From positions 248,001 through 312,000 of the forward strand of contig JAVHJL010000001.1 of the NCBI GenBank assembly GCA_036971715.1: DNA of 64,000 bases, in the 5' to 3' direction. Under the pieces are notes generated by a model. It was not told the DNA's origin. It did no database searches and saw only the letters and a list, made by a program, of their open reading frames with translations. The translations under genes were made by a program, and so were the position numbers. The DNA is from Arthrobotrys musiformis. Lineage: Eukaryota > Ascomycota > Orbiliomycetes > Orbiliales > Orbiliaceae. This document shows, piece after piece, positions 33,261-45,869 of this stretch (position 1 is the stretch's first letter; the number at the start of each line of letters is the position of its first letter).

Positions 33261-35329
33261 CGAATTTTCACCAAATTCCCATCAAGTGGGTTGTGTAAGC
33301 CACGATATTTACGGTCTTTCATGGTTCTTTAACTCTTTATTCCGGGTTGTGGATGGTCTGAGCAGGGACGGAGATTCTGGAGTTCTCATTTTTCTTTTTA
33401 ACATCTTTACTTCTAGTCCATCTTTTTTTTTTTTAATATTCTTTTTTGAAGTATCCCATCGTTCTCTTAGTCGGGAAATTTTATTCCATTTAGTATATCT
33501 TTCTAGGGAAATTTTATCCTTTAAATTTTTTACATATTGTTTGGTGAGGATATGTGTATATGGGCGTTGAGGAGGTCTAAGGTAGTCGAAGCATGTATTT
33601 AATGTTGGAACAAACTAGCTGTCTATTCAAAGTATATGACGTTGCAGTATCATTTTAATTTAGCCCACTCAACAGCTCCGGGAAAGCTTGAGTCGAGCGG
33701 TTTAATTTCCGTGATTGTGATAGATGTAGCTTAAGAGGAATGATCATCAAGGTCGTATGCTTAGTTTATTCATTACTGGAATAATAATAATAATAATTTT
33801 TTTTTTTTTTTTGGATATTGATTTTCTTTGGTGCCTAGTTGGATCTGAGGTTTGGGGTGGTAGCGGAATCTCGCTATTCATGCAGGTTGACTTTGCGGAC
33901 ACCGTGCAGAGTCGATCAAAGAAAAGAAAAACGCTTCGAATTCGGCCGAATCGATATCCAGTCTTCCAAGATCTTTGGTTCCTTTTCCTGCAAAGCCGGC
34001 TGAAGCCCGTGATATTTTTTCGATCGTGATTTTGGATCATGCAACCGAGGAATAAAAATATTACAAATGAGATCTAGAATAAAAAAATCGTCAATCAGAG
34101 GTGCAGTTTGATGCATGTTATAGAAAAATCCAAAAGATGGCTTTGCCACAGAGTCGGGTCGGGTTCAACAACCAGGACTTGATTTGTGGACCGAAATCGT
34201 GTACCAATGCCCAGGGGACGCAAGGGATAATGTATACAACTAGTATACCAAGTGTATGAAGTAAGGAGTCAATCCTGGCCATGTGCAATACTGCGGTGGT
34301 AGCATGGTGTGGCATGTAATCCGGCCTGGTTCTTTTTTCTTTTTGGGTGACTTCGGTTTACTTCGATCCGAATGGAACCTTAGACGTTGAACCAGGACCC
34401 GACTTCCTTTCGGTACCTAGCTACCATATGATATCGAGACGGCCTTATTCCGTCCGTTTTAGTCGTTAGCCGTGACCTCGAAGGGATCCCACTATTTTCG
34501 AGCAAACAGAATTTTCGAAGAACGCTCTTAACACGAAAATGGAAATAATTCCGTCAAGCCCGCCAGCCCGCACCGCCCCTAGATGTCCCCATCTTGGAAT
34601 TGGGAGGCAAATCGTGTCTAAGATTTGGCAAGAGGAAATCGAAAGGGACGGTGTGCATGCGGAGTTAACGCAGCCTATTTTGCCGCCCCCCAAATTTCCA
34701 AACACCCAACACAAAGATGGAGAAGGCTGAGGCAGAATGGTCAGGAGGGGCCTGAATTTTGGGGGGAACGTTCACCTTGTATTTTTGGGTATCGATTGAT
34801 TAGCTTATTACTTAATCTGAAGGTGGGGCCTGAATCATTTGGTGCGTTTGCTGTCTCGTTCATAAACACCCAAGGGATTCTGGTGGTGCATGGTGGTACG
34901 TATACCGTCCTGGCTTTCGCCGCTCGTATCCAAGTCCTCGATTTGCGAAGCCGAACCGACAACCTCCACTAAATTCTGTCGTTATGATTGAGCACACGTA
35001 TATGTTATATTCGAGAGGCTGCGCACGTGGAGGAACGTTTCGAGAAGAATCATTATGTGTCATAGGTACTTCATTAACATCTTATGACGGGAGAACAAAA
35101 ATTGCGAATGCTGAGACACTCACAATCCCAAAGACCCCAATCTCTTGATAAATACAAATATACGGAGGGGAATTTGGAGCGAAGTATGGAAGAGAAAGAG
35201 AGATTACAACAGAATAACCCACTGATCCGTGAACGCCCCAAACAATATAAAACGCCATCCACCGGGCTAAAAAACATAATTCAAAAGAAAAGAAACAATC
35301 ACTTGAGGAAAGAAGAAGAAGCAAAAGAA
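33261..35329. other. convergent intergenic region of 2 kb
   Basis: This lies between the 3' ends of the GH45 gene (+) and the rhodopsin-like gene (-). It holds T-rich 3' flank, an AAT microsatellite joined to a T run (33781-33812) and random frames. No gene is supported. Confidence 0.5.
33781..33812. repeat. ATA/AAT microsatellite with poly-T tail
   Basis: About six ATA units followed by a T run, within the convergent intergenic region. Confidence 0.9.
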
Positions 35330-36728
35330 TCAATATCTCGGCGCGGTCGGCGCCGGCTTTTCAATAACATCATCACTCATGCCCGTCGTAGACACACTCG
35401 CACTCCTGTAAAAATTAATTTCTGTCTTGCTGCCACAACTCGCTCCGTCGTGTTCATCTTCCATTATTGTCTCCTCAAACCGTGGCTTGACCACACAGCT
35501 CTCAAGATCGATGGTTTGATCTCCGATAGTAGTATCATAAAGCCCCTTTCTCTTTGGTGGGGGTCGCAGTTTTGCCAGAAAACTCTCGCGTGCGGACTTT
35601 TGAGTCTGTCCAACACTGGCTGTTGGACCGTTACCACCAGTGATGCGGATAGGGCTGCCGCCACTGCCACCGTATGACTGGCCTTCTTCCTTGCCGAGCC
35701 AGCGGAGGATAAGGACACGGAGGGAAGGGACACATGCGACAACTATCGCGACACAGTTTTCCCAGTGATTGATGGTGAAGATGATTTCGTAGGTCCAATC
35801 ATCCGATGCAGAGACGTAGAGGCGATCGCGATATGTATAATAAATCTTTGCGGCACCGATGCCAGTGACACTATAATAGATATTGCGTTAGTATAAAACA
35901 TTGGGTCAAGTGAGCCGGGTGAATAAACTTACGCTAGACTGAGGGAGAACAAGAAAACAACGATAAGCCGATTTCGAAGACTGGCCTTTTGCAGCTTCCA
36001 TGTAAGATAGCAAGGAATCGGGAAGATGAGAAGATCGGTGAACATGTTTATGCACACTTGAAATATGCATATCCGCCCGATGACTATTCGGCCAGCGCAC
36101 TGTAAATTACCGAATGTCCGGTCGTGCCACTTATTGCCCGACCGCTGGGGACATTGGAAGATGAAGAAGACGGCAACGATCATGCAAGCCGCAGCGTTGA
36201 TGAAAAAGACACCATAAACGAACTTGCGGACGTTGTCAATCACGCCGCCTACTTTGAGTAGAAGGAAAAGTATTGAAGCCTTCACAAGCGGGAGGATGAA
36301 GGTATTGCAGACATTGAACCATGTTAACATTTTATAACTTTGGTCCATCGGTGGCTCTAGTCTTCTTTGGTTGATATCCCATATGTGGATGCCGGTGTGC
36401 CAAAGTTTCATATATTTCCACGACGGATATATAATGACGATGGATAAGAGCTGCATCTGTTAGTTTCCGAAATATATGTCTTCTTTTGCATGATAAAAGG
36501 ACTCGAACCGTGAAACAGCCCATGATGGATACTGGAAAAACTTACTGTTGCAAGGGCGATCGTCAAATCGTCCAGTCCCCATCCCGATTTTCTCTTTGCA
36601 TGTAACCGCAAAGATGTGAAAGCAAGGGATATCAGCGGAGTACCTGTTACCACTGCTAATGCGAAGTTCTGTCTAGGGTAGACTCCTGGCTTTTCAGCAG
36701 GGCCCCATGCATCCCATTTCTCTGCCAT
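35330..36728 (-). CDS. rhodopsin-like seven-helix membrane protein (fungal SAT4 type)
   Basis: Three exons on the minus strand: 36728-36546, 36450-35933 and 35870-35330, giving 413 residues with matching phases. It has seven hydrophobic segments. Family landmarks are WGLDDLTIALA after the first helices, a Cys-containing loop, and FNVCNTFILPLVKASILFLL. Then come LQCAGRIVIGRICIFQVCIN, TDLLIFPIPCYLTWKLQ and a last helix NCVAIVVACVPSLRVLILRW. The tail after helix seven is about 110 residues, soluble and Ser/Gly/Lys-rich. This is the plan of the fungal integral membrane proteins of the SAT4/rhodopsin-domain family (Pfam PF20684 as I recall). They are abundant in filamentous ascomycetes and mostly of unknown ligand. 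A plus-strand frame at 35084-35677 overlaps exon 3 and looks like its shadow. Confidence 0.83.
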
Positions 36729-39700
36729 GATAACTGCAAAATGTGTTGACTGTAGTTGGCTTAAGACACAAGACCGTCGACTTGTGGAACCGACAACTAA
36801 TGCGTACAGTTTTCTGGAAATGCGCTAGATGGTGGGGCAGAGGCGCAAGAGGCCTAAAGGGCCCTCTTATAATATAGTGACGGTAGTAGAGGTTTAAAGA
36901 TTGAAAGACATTTAAAACGACAAACAAGACGATAAGAAATATTGTTTGGAAACAAGCACCAAGGGACTAGCAGACGGTTTTATTCCTCTGACTTAAAAGT
37001 CAGATCGAGGGTTCGTTCTAGCTTCGCACATAGTAGGCTTTCTCCGCTACCCGCCAAAATGGAGATTCTGGGGCCGAGGTGGGTTCGACACCGTGTGGGT
37101 CTGAAGGATGGCTGGCTCGGCTGTGGGATTGGAGGAAATTTGGCTTGGGCCCTTCTGGTACCACTCACAAATAGTCCGGGGTTGAAGCCAAGTGGGTCCT
37201 GCATCTGGACCTCCGGGCCATGGGCTGGGTTGGAAAAAATATGACCCACACCTTAGAACATTTGCTGATGGAATGATCTGTGGCAAGGATTGCTTTTTGG
37301 GGGCATTTACGAAAATAGTGGGTCCGTTGAATATGCCTGATGCAGTAGACGAATCACATATTGGCCGGCTATTTGGTTTCTGAAGCAGAGGGAGGACGGG
37401 ATATCGAGTTTATGGTGGCATCAGGTTATCTTACAATGTGGCCGTGCGACCGACTCAAGTCCTGGGTTTGTATTTTTATAATTTACGAGATACGAATGAA
37501 TCCCGAGATCTAAATGCAGCCTAGATGTCGTAAGACATATTGGGGTGCCCTGGACTCGGGGACGAGCCTGCCTCTGATATATTAGATAGATCTCGATAGA
37601 CTATATATATAATCACGTTATATATATATTATATTATATGGTCAAAATCTTTGGGAAAGATGCCGTCATTATTGTGAATTCGTGAACCCACCTAGCTAAG
37701 CGTCAGTTATATTAGACCCATTCAAGGGGGGTTTCTCAGTCGATATGAGAAAGGCGGCCTAGAAAATACTTGAAAGCTTCGACGGTACAGATGCGTCAAA
37801 AACTTGTGGATTGGTGTGCATTCCATTTGTACTGTGGCTGCGTTCCGTCGCACAGACACCAAGACACCAGACAAGCGTCCCCGAAGGTACTTCACCAGTA
37901 CATTTGGGGAAAGTTGTCATGCTCCATCTACGCATATCCCGAAAGTCTGGGCGCCGACTAGACTTAATCCATACTTAGTCCGACTGGATGCCGTCGGGTG
38001 AAACGCTGGTTTGCGTATTTTAATATGTATTTCCACAAGTTATCGTGTAATAGATTGCAGCTGGGGCGTTTTGACGTTCGGTCCGTCTTTTCCTTCAGCC
38101 AATTCTGGCTAACGGTTCTAAATGCACAGATCGACACCAGGATGAAATTATTGGGACTCCTTAGCAGTCAAATAGATTCTCCCCATTTGTTCGTTTGAAC
38201 TTTGCTAGCGCCGAAGTTGAAGAAAAGCTATGCCCAGAAAGCCTTCGGTTCATAGTATTTCCGAACCATTGAAACGAGTCAGTGAGGACAGGAACAAATG
38301 CAGTGTCAACGAGTCAGAGTGAAACTTCCAACACAAAAATTTCAGCTCTTCCTCCACAATATGTAACAGCAGCCGAGGTCATCCGTCAGTTCGAAGCAGG
38401 TGCACGAAAACTCTTAATCTTTCGATAGTCGAGATGTATGTTTTACGTTCAGCCTCATATTAATATACCGCATATATGTACGCCTTAAACAGTGGGGAAC
38501 CTGCTCGGGCATGACGATGCACCGATGAGACGGTCTCGGTCGAAAATTCCAGGAAGAGACGACCAAATATCCACTTGCCACCTCCCCTGGGCCGCTAGTT
38601 GGGCTGCCAAAGTACTTCGAATCCAGGACTAACTACGGCCCCGAAGGAGAGAACGCCAGTTCGAACGTTCTTCGAAACGTTCACTCGCCCCACATTTTAT
38701 TTGTTATGTAATGCTAAACCCTATGCCGCTACGAACTACACAAGTAATGTATACAGATTATTCCACAGCTGTGGGTCGAAGTGTCAAAACGTAGAGCAGT
38801 AGAGAAATAGAAGAAGCTATGTATGTTCTGCACGGTTAGCGTCGAGATACAGAATCCCGAAAATTCCAACCAGTGATATTACAAGAATTAGCGAAGCTTG
38901 TAGTTTTTCAAGGCCTTCAGGCGGGGAAACTATCTTTCCCCGTACCTCCTGCATCATATATCAAAAGGCGCAGTGGGCTATCCCATCTTGAGATTTTGAT
39001 CGACAGTAAAAGGAGAGGTGAAACGACCCACATTGATGTATCAAATAGAGTTCGATATGTTTCTACATCCAGCGCACCAACCACTTCCGTGAATTGCGGT
39101 GCGGCATGGTGTGATATCTATTCAACTGCGGGATGCCGTCTGTCAAAAGAATGACATTCGAGCCACTGAAGTGCATTCCCGTTGAGCTCATGAGGGAAAT
39201 CTGCCTCACCAACCTCTCTCAGTCCTCGAGCTCGAGAACCAGAGGAGGACTGTGCACTCGTATCCCGTCTCCGCAACATTAAGGACTTTTAAAAGTCTGC
39301 ATATATATGCAGGTCGAGCTGGGAACTCCTTAAGAAAACTGGTGATGTATACCGGAGTTGAGATGAAGCATGGGCCCCCCTTGTGAGTGCATTTTAAAAT
39401 GAACCTGTGTAGTTTTAAAAAGAGTATTGAAAAATGGTAATGTTGAGATGGGCCACCTGATCTGCAAATGCAGAGATATATGCATGTTGACCTATGCCGT
39501 CGACTCTGGTTCGCAAGTTTAATATCCGTGCGTCAAAAATTCGCCATGCAGCTGCCGAGCTAGATCCTTCAAGATTTGCGAATTTTGTGCCGTTGAATTA
39601 AAAATAACGAAAAACGAGAATTGACCGCGGCAATTGAAGGAAAAGCTAGAAATCGAAACGTTTGCTGTTTCTTGGAAAAATTCATGGTGCCAGCCGAGGT

Positions 39701-41012
39701 GATTTGGAAGAAGAATGTGTCGTTTCGAGGCCTGAGCGTTGGAGCAGAAGGTTTGGAGCGGGGTCACGCTCCACCCAGCACAGGTGGTCTGATGAAAGAC
39801 GGGAACACCCAATTCCCTGAACTATGCGCACCGAAGTCGAATTCCCCAATCCCTCGAGATGTTGTAAGCCTCGTTGCAAGTTGTAGCATTGTCAAGATTG
39901 AAAAGAAGAACTGGTGAAAGTTTTATATTTTATTCACGAGGTGGACAATGGATTCCTTTTAAATCTTCCTTTTAAAATGCAGGAAATCGATCTTCCCGTA
40001 CTTTAAAACCCCGACTTCTTGAGAGATTCAGTCCAGAATCCCCATACAAATCGAGGGACTGGAGGATTTTGGAGGGTGGTGAAATTCGAGCAGGGGTCTT
40101 TTGGGGCCGTGTGTCCTGCCAAGGGGCTAGTGCGAGCTAGTGGCGGAATGTAGTCTTTCATTCGCTGTCGAAACGAGTCCATACAAAGCCCATCTACTGT
40201 CTCAAACGGCTGGCATGGATAACCGACGTCCAGCGAGCGAGGCAGGGGAATCGATAGCATGTATACCATGCATTGCAGGGCATTCATCGGTGCTTTGGTG
40301 CATGTTGGACAGAAGTTGGGATTTTTATATGTCAGCATCACGATAGACTAATTGATATCGGCCAATTGGTGGGGTTGCAAGACTTCCAACGTCCTCTCCA
40401 ACACATTCCAACGTCTCCTCATTCTTTCCTTCGACCGCACGCGAGAAGAAGCATCGGAGCGAGCTAAGCTGAGGGGACGACACGACATCCGATATCCTCC
40501 GGTTAGGGCTCGGACGGCCCACATTTTGATCCTCCAAATGCTGGCGTCTCCTCCGCTGGACGAATAACTTGGACTAGTCGCTTTTCGAGACGCCATCCGC
40601 TCCCTTTTTTCTCCATCTTTTCGGCAATTCGGGGCACTGTCGCGGCTAATCTATCCACAGGTCGGCGATATCCGCGAGTGCATAACAAGCGCTGTGCCTC
40701 CTTTCTTGGACTAATCTGGGCTCTCCTGGCGACCAGCTCATACATACATACATACTTCTTACATACACATCAGACGAAAAAAAATCACAGTCGCTGCATG
40801 TCACATATACTTGCTTATATACCTCATCATCTGCGGTGCTACTGTCGGCAGTACCGCGTTCTTAGCCTGCGCTGATTGGGATACTGGTTGTCCCGTGCTC
40901 ACGCCAATAGTCGTTCACCCCCGGCCGCTTGTTCTAATCTCAATGGGCTGATTGCTCGCGGAAGTGAACCAATCATACTGCCGAGACACCATACCACGAG
41001 GTCTCCTCCGCC
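36729..41012. other. gene-poor region of 4.3 kb
   Basis: Divergent region between the rhodopsin-like gene (-) and the phosphoesterase gene (+). It holds a TA-rich run at about 37595-37640, a CATA repeat at 40739-40755 and one partial GTCTCGTA-type motif (37482-37492, minus). A tRNA-like stem at 36987-37004 was examined and rejected. Frames such as 39621-39917 have no recognisable features. Confidence 0.5.
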
Positions 41013-41963
41013 ATGTCCTTCAGTTCTATATTCTCTGAAAAGAGACATTCCAAGGAGTCATCGTCTTCCATTTCATCTGGTCATTCCATCCTCCCAAAGT
41101 CGTTAGTCGACTACATCAACTCAGTCACCAACCACTCCCCTGGTTACCCAACTGTCCCTTTCCAGGTTGTCTCAGATCTCCACCTCGAGCTCACTGATAC
41201 TGTCCACGGGAATCGCGGCTATTTTGAGTATAACATCACGCAAAACTGCCCATATCTGATCCTTGCTGGCGATATTGGGACTCTCAACCAGCCGGAAAAC
41301 TACCTCGCCTTCTTACGCCGCCACTGCGAGGCCTTCGAGAAGGTTTTCCTCGTTCTCGGAAACCATGAGTTCTACGGTACATCCCGCCGTGAGGGACTCG
41401 CGAACCTCCAGTCATTCTTCAAAGACCCCGTAATCGCCGAGAAATTGGTCGTTTTGAACCGTAATCGGTATGATATACCAGGCACTAAACTCACAATCTT
41501 GGGTTGCACCCTACAATCGGAGATCCGACCGGAACAGCGAGCTCTCATCGAGAGCAAATTGAACGATTTCCGTGTCATCAAAGACTGGAAAGTCGATGAT
41601 CATAACGCGGAGCACTCGATCGATATCGCGTGGCTACGCGACCAGATTGAGGAAATCGCGGAGACTGAGCCCGATCGGAGGATATTTGTTGCCACCCACC
41701 ACGCACCAAGTTTTAAGAAAACAAGCGCTCCTCAACACGAGGATTCCCCGTTGAATTCGGCATTCTGTACGGGGATATTGGAAGGCGGCGCTTATAGAGG
41801 TTGGAAGGGTAAGGATCTGGTGAAAGCATGGGTGTTTGGCCACACCCACTGGTGTTGCGATATAATGATTGGCGGCGTCAGGGTTGTCAGTAATCAAAGG
41901 GGCTATTGGTACGAGAATACCGTTAGGGCAGACTATAAAGAGGACCTCGTGCTAGAGGTATAA
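41013..41963 (+). CDS. calcineurin-like metallophosphoesterase
   Basis: Single exon of 316 residues; ATG in context CCGCCATGTCC. All metal-binding motifs are present in order: SDLHLE (Asp-x-His, about residues 54-59), AGDIG (about 85-89), GNHEFYG (116-122), THHAPS (first His of the late pair) and FGHTHW (about 277). The N-terminal 45 residues are Ser-rich and probably disordered. There is no signal peptide or membrane segment, so it is cytosolic or nuclear. The family hydrolyses phosphomonoesters or diesters using a two-metal centre; this small fungal subgroup has no fixed substrate that I know of. It is the only gene on the plus strand between 36.7 and 50.6 kb. Confidence 0.88.
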   Translation: MSFSSIFSEKRHSKESSSSISSGHSILPKSLVDYINSVTNHSPGYPTVPFQVVSDLHLELTDTVHGNRGYFEYNITQNCPYLILAGDIGTLNQPENYLAFLRRHCEAFEKVFLVLGNHEFYGTSRREGLANLQSFFKDPVIAEKLVVLNRNRYDIPGTKLTILGCTLQSEIRPEQRALIESKLNDFRVIKDWKVDDHNAEHSIDIAWLRDQIEEIAETEPDRRIFVATHHAPSFKKTSAPQHEDSPLNSAFCTGILEGGAYRGWKGKDLVKAWVFGHTHWCCDIMIGGVRVVSNQRGYWYENTVRADYKEDLVLEV

Positions 41964-42471
41964 GTTACTAGCATCTAGCCTCATAAATGGCCGTCGGGTC
42001 GGAAGTTACTTCTATCATGTGTCAAGGAGTGGCCTGATGCGAATTAGGCGTATAGCCAGGGTACCCTTATCTGCGTCGGGCGGCGGTGGGTTAAGCCGTC
42101 GGAGAAGGTGGTTCGATTTGCATTTAATTGATAATTGGGCTTTGGCGAGAGTATCGACATGGCGCTTATAGGAGCAGATGTGGGGACATCGTATCGTCAT
42201 TTATCATATATTGTGTACGAATGGCATTTTGGGGAGGGGAGTACCGGCGATTAATGCGTGGATGATGTTATGAATTTCCTTTCTTTCGTTCTTTCGTTCT
42301 TTCCTTTTTAATCCGTCGTTCGCGATCTTCTTGTATGTATTATGCTTTATATACATGAGTGACGATTTCTCTGAATACGCAATGCTAGGATTTAACTTCG
42401 TTTCGTAGGTGGGGTATGAAAGAACAAATATTACATTTCGAACTCGTGAGGAGTATTGCATAGTGAATGCC
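41964..42471. other. convergent intergenic stretch
   Basis: 3' flanks of the phosphoesterase (+) and the GH76-like gene (-). It contains a short TTTCGTTC tandem (about 42280-42304). No gene seen. Confidence 0.55.
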
Positions 42472-44281
42472 TTACCAATCTCCGGCTACTAGGCTCGCTG
42501 ATGTCAATATCCGCGTAGTCTCTTCTTCAATCTCCGCCTTCCTCCCCATACGTCCCGCGACAAGGGCAAAACCCCTCGCAACACCCCCTTGTGCTAACAG
42601 CGTCCTCGCCATCGTCGCATCCTCAGGCTTCTCCCAAGGCTCATCGTAAACTCTCTCTGATTTATCAAGCTCTTCCTTTTCATTCGCACCCATGACTTTA
42701 TTCCACTCCTCAGTCTTCTCCTTCGATACCTTAGTCAATTTTAGATTTCGGTGATAAAATAGCGGGTTTTCGGGTGACGCTGAAAGATGGTTCTTCATAA
42801 ACGACACATTATGAAGAATCATATTCTCCACCTCGCGAATCTTAGCGTGGTGCGGGAATGTAGAAGTGTAGACCAGGAGGCCTTCGACTAATAGATGTGT
42901 GTAATATGGAAAGTCTGCCCAGACTCGCTTTTCGGGGTTTGGAGCAGATGTGTTAAAGATTGATTTGTAAGGTGTGACGGCCGCCCCAGCGAGGGTGTGG
43001 ATTGTTTCGGTGTAATCGGGGATCTTTGCTTCCTTCGAAAGTTGGGACTCTTGGTGGAGAAGGCAGAGGAGGTGGAGTGTAGTCCCGATGTTATACGTCA
43101 AGATCGTATTTTCGTCCCGCTTCCAGCTCGAGTCATCGCTTTGAGTCAGCTTGTCGGCAATAAGATGTGTGAGAGCGTCGCCTTTTTTATCGTTATCCGT
43201 GATGAGAAGGGTATCGACAAGCCAATCGCCGCACTTCCGGGCGAAGGAGATAAACTTTTGAACATCCTTTTCCATTTCCTCTATCGACTCATCCGAGCCC
43301 GGTTCTAACGCCACCCAATCGGACTGCTTCTCCTCGTCTGTAAGCTGAAGTTTGGCCGCCGAAGGGTATGATTTTAAGTTTTTGATATGAGGTTTTAAAG
43401 CATTGGCAGTTCTGAGAAGGGCGACTCCAGCGATAGCGGTAGAACAACAGCATCGGTCGTTATGTGGCGCTTCGTCGCCGACATGCCACTGAATACCTCC
43501 AGGTGGAGAGTCGTCACTTGTCCAGCCGGTTATCAGAAAATTGCAAAGTCGACGGGCGAGGTCTAAATATATCGGGTCGTGAAGCAGAAGAAATGCATCG
43601 GTTAAAGCTATCGCGATCTGGGCATTATCGTCTATAGGGGACAACGGACCTATCAGCAATAATATCCTTGAAATGGGTAGTTGGAATAAGTAATATTAGT
43701 TGGTACACACCATAATAAACATCAGAGTCCCCTCTTGCGTATAGCCAGGCGGAATAAGCTTTGAATTCCGGATTATAGTATCTTTCTCGGAGAGTTTCAA
43801 TTGCTGCCGAGATGTTATCGCTAAAGGTTCCAGGTGACAATCTTTCTGCTTCAATCATAGACTGCAGTCCTAAGGTCTTATCGGGCTGTTAGTAAAATCG
43901 TTCACGCCACAGCTTTAGGTAGCTCTGGAGGGTACACACAAATGTCCAAACGGTATATCCATTATATCTCCCTAGTAGAACCTAAAAAAGACATTAGTAC
44001 GACCTTAACCCGGTCAGACCGATCTAGCGAGCGTTTAAGTCCAACTAAAGCTAGAAGAGGCAACCTACTGTCTCCGCGCTTGGACGCTCGTTACAGAATA
44101 AATCGACATCCGTCTCCCAAAACTTCGTCCAAATATCGTCTGCAAGCGCCAAAGTATGAGTTTTGAGCTGCGAAATAAACTCAGTCCGATAAGTCTCGTT
44201 GTCGAAGGGGTTTTCGGCCTTGGGGGCGGGTCCTAGAACTCGGGAGAGCATGGACCCAACGGAGGATATCGCGGAAAACAT
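42472..44281 (-). CDS. GH76-like protein (six-hairpin glycosidase fold), no signal peptide
   Basis: Four exons on the minus strand: 44281-44069, 43981-43940 (only 42 nt), 43861-43711 and 43631-42472, giving 521 residues with consistent phases. Splicing exon 3 to exon 4 creates GDSDVYYDDNAQIAIALTDA, where DD is the catalytic pair of GH76 alpha-1,6-mannanases. YNGYTVWTF, SAWLYARG, YLDLARRLCNFLITGW and GGIQWHVGD also match the fold, but the loop DRCCCSTAIAG is unusual. GH76 enzymes of fungi (Dcw1/Dfg5 type) are normally secreted and GPI-anchored. Here the N-terminus, MFSAISSVGSMLSRVLGPAP, is not a convincing signal peptide and there is no C-terminal hydrophobic tail, so a cytosolic role is likely. 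The acceptor of exon 3 (CAG before TCTATG) was chosen because it keeps phase; a nearby TAG acceptor does not. Confidence 0.8.
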
Positions 44282-44774
44282 CTTTCGAAAGATGGTATTC
44301 GTGAAGAGCGGGGCCGATGTTCTTGGATACTGTTTGGGACAGCGAAAGCTGTGAAAGGGAAAGGGTTCTGGATTTGGCAATATCTCTCGACCGAGATATT
44401 TTCGGCAAGAGGGAATTCGGCTTGTGACATCACAACCACACCACCAACAGCACAACAGCAGGTGGGGAGGCCTCGCTAAGCTTGTGCAACATCGACGTCG
44501 CCCCAACACATTCCCGTGTTGTGTTTTGTGCTAGCCCCCCCTCTAAATGACATTCATCTACTTCTCCTTGTCGCCAACTGTTTCGCCCCGCACGCCACAT
44601 CGATGCTGTTATTGCACGCACTGCCGGTCTGCCTTTACCTGGGACCAAGAGCACCCCTAAGGTTACCTTGGTGGGTTCGGGCTCCCGGGCGCTGGCGTGG
44701 TTGTCTGTGGTTGGTAACAGCACCTTGCCGGACCTCTCTCCCCCCGACTACTACGGGACCATTGTTAAGAGAGT
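44282..44774. other. intergenic; promoter side of the GH76-like gene
   Basis: 5' flank of the GH76-like gene and 3' flank of the Arg-rich gene, both minus strand. Only short frames that I cannot support. Confidence 0.5.
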
Positions 44775-45869
44775 TCATGGGGATCTCTGGGAGGCCGACT
44801 CTTCGTGGCGCTGCGTAACTTGTGGGGCCGGGGCACGCGCTCGCTGACCTTCTGGAACGAAAGTCTCCTCGACTCTTCGTCTTAGCTGCAGAACGTCTCG
44901 GGCATACCGTTCTACGGCAGCTGGGTTTGTCAAGGTCAGCACACGTTCTCCAACAACGGGGGCTACTCTACCTTCTGCACCGAGTTGCCGACCATTACGG
45001 ACGGCAACAGGGGCTCCGGTATTTGTAGTGACGGCCCGTCGCCTTCGAACCGTCCTTCGTGCACCTGTCTGTTGGGCATTATTCTCAGCGCTCGCGGGAG
45101 CTTCTAGAGGCTGTTCACGAGCGATCCTGCCGGTTTGACGCGCACCACGTCGCACTAAGCGACGAGTGGGTAAACCTGCTTCCTCGCCGTTCCCGTTCTC
45201 TGTCGGCTGTTCCGCGACGTGAGGTCGAGCGCCTGGTGGCGTCATCGGCCGTCCTTGGTCTCTGACTCCAGATCGACGCTGGTCCGAACGTAAACGTTCG
45301 GTCCTTGCGGACCCGGCTTCGTCAAAGAGCCTGACTGCCTCAGCCTCCGTTAGGCGCCGACTGCGTGTAGCCCTAGACTTGGTTGACTTCCTCTGAGAAC
45401 TCGTGGCATTCGGTCTGGGACTACTCCCGGGACCGAATTGTCGAGACGACTTAGTCGTCTTCTCGATGCCACTGCGAGAAACTCTCTGCAGGGCGACGGG
45501 GAGCCCCGGGAGGGGCTCAGACCCGTGTCGGCGCCGCTGCAAAAGGGATCTCGGTCTCGGCGAGGCTGTTTCCCTGGACCCCCCCAGGAGAAACGGAGAA
45601 GTAGAAGAATGGGAGCCCCCAGCCGCGATCCGCCTTGCTCGTAAGAACATTCGGATGTCGAACGGCATGCCTGCAGTTACCTGCGAGGCACTTCCCTCGG
45701 GTGGCGTGATGGGGGTTTGCACACCACCACCTCCCGAAGTGGGGGTTGGAGGCGCGGTTACCGTAATCGTGGTAACCGCCGCCTCCGATGGTCGTGATCG
45801 TCGGTAGGGCGCTCCGTGGAGACGACCCTGGGCCGAACGCGCCCTTCTCTCTGTTCGCTTTGGTGGCAT
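44775..45869 (-). CDS. Arg-rich protein of unknown function
   Basis: Uninterrupted frame of 364 residues, rich in Arg, Ser, Pro and Thr. It has many basic clusters (MPPKRTERRARS at the start, RRLVRRGARQ, RRTVRRRRAV) and no recognised domain. The last 70 residues (AAVERYARDVLQLRRRVEET) could form a coiled coil. The product is probably disordered and could bind nucleic acid; no function can be assigned. An AG acceptor lies directly before the ATG (ATTTGATACAG), and a good donor (GTAAGTAACC, starting at 46270 on this strand) ends a His-rich open stretch upstream. A leader intron, or a coding first exon, is therefore likely. GC content is higher than in the neighbours, which helps keep other frames open, so coding status is not certain. 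Confidence 0.5.
   Translation of the reverse strand: MPPKRTERRARSAQGRLHGAPYRRSRPSEAAVTTITVTAPPTPTSGGGGVQTPITPPEGSASQVTAGMPFDIRMFLRARRIAAGGSHSSTSPFLLGGSRETASPRPRSLLQRRRHGSEPLPGLPVALQRVSRSGIEKTTKSSRQFGPGSSPRPNATSSQRKSTKSRATRSRRLTEAEAVRLFDEAGSARTERLRSDQRRSGVRDQGRPMTPPGARPHVAEQPTENGNGEEAGLPTRRLVRRGARQTGRIAREQPLEAPASAENNAQQTGARRTVRRRRAVTTNTGAPVAVRNGRQLGAEGRVAPVVGERVLTLTNPAAVERYARDVLQLRRRVEETFVPEGQRARAPAPQVTQRHEESASQRSP

Noticed and set aside
35084..35677. 197-codon plus-strand frame
   Set aside because: Its second half is antisense to exon 3 of the rhodopsin-like gene, and its first half is charged low-complexity sequence.
36987..37004. tRNA-like anticodon stem (TCTGAC...GTCAGA) followed by GGTTCG-like sequence
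   Set aside because: The loop size is wrong and no acceptor stem or D-arm can be formed around it.
31600..37870. Similarity of CCGTCGCACGGACA (31605) to CCGTCGCACAGACA (37846) as a repeat pair
   Set aside because: Only 14 bases with one mismatch and no similarity in the flanks; may be chance.
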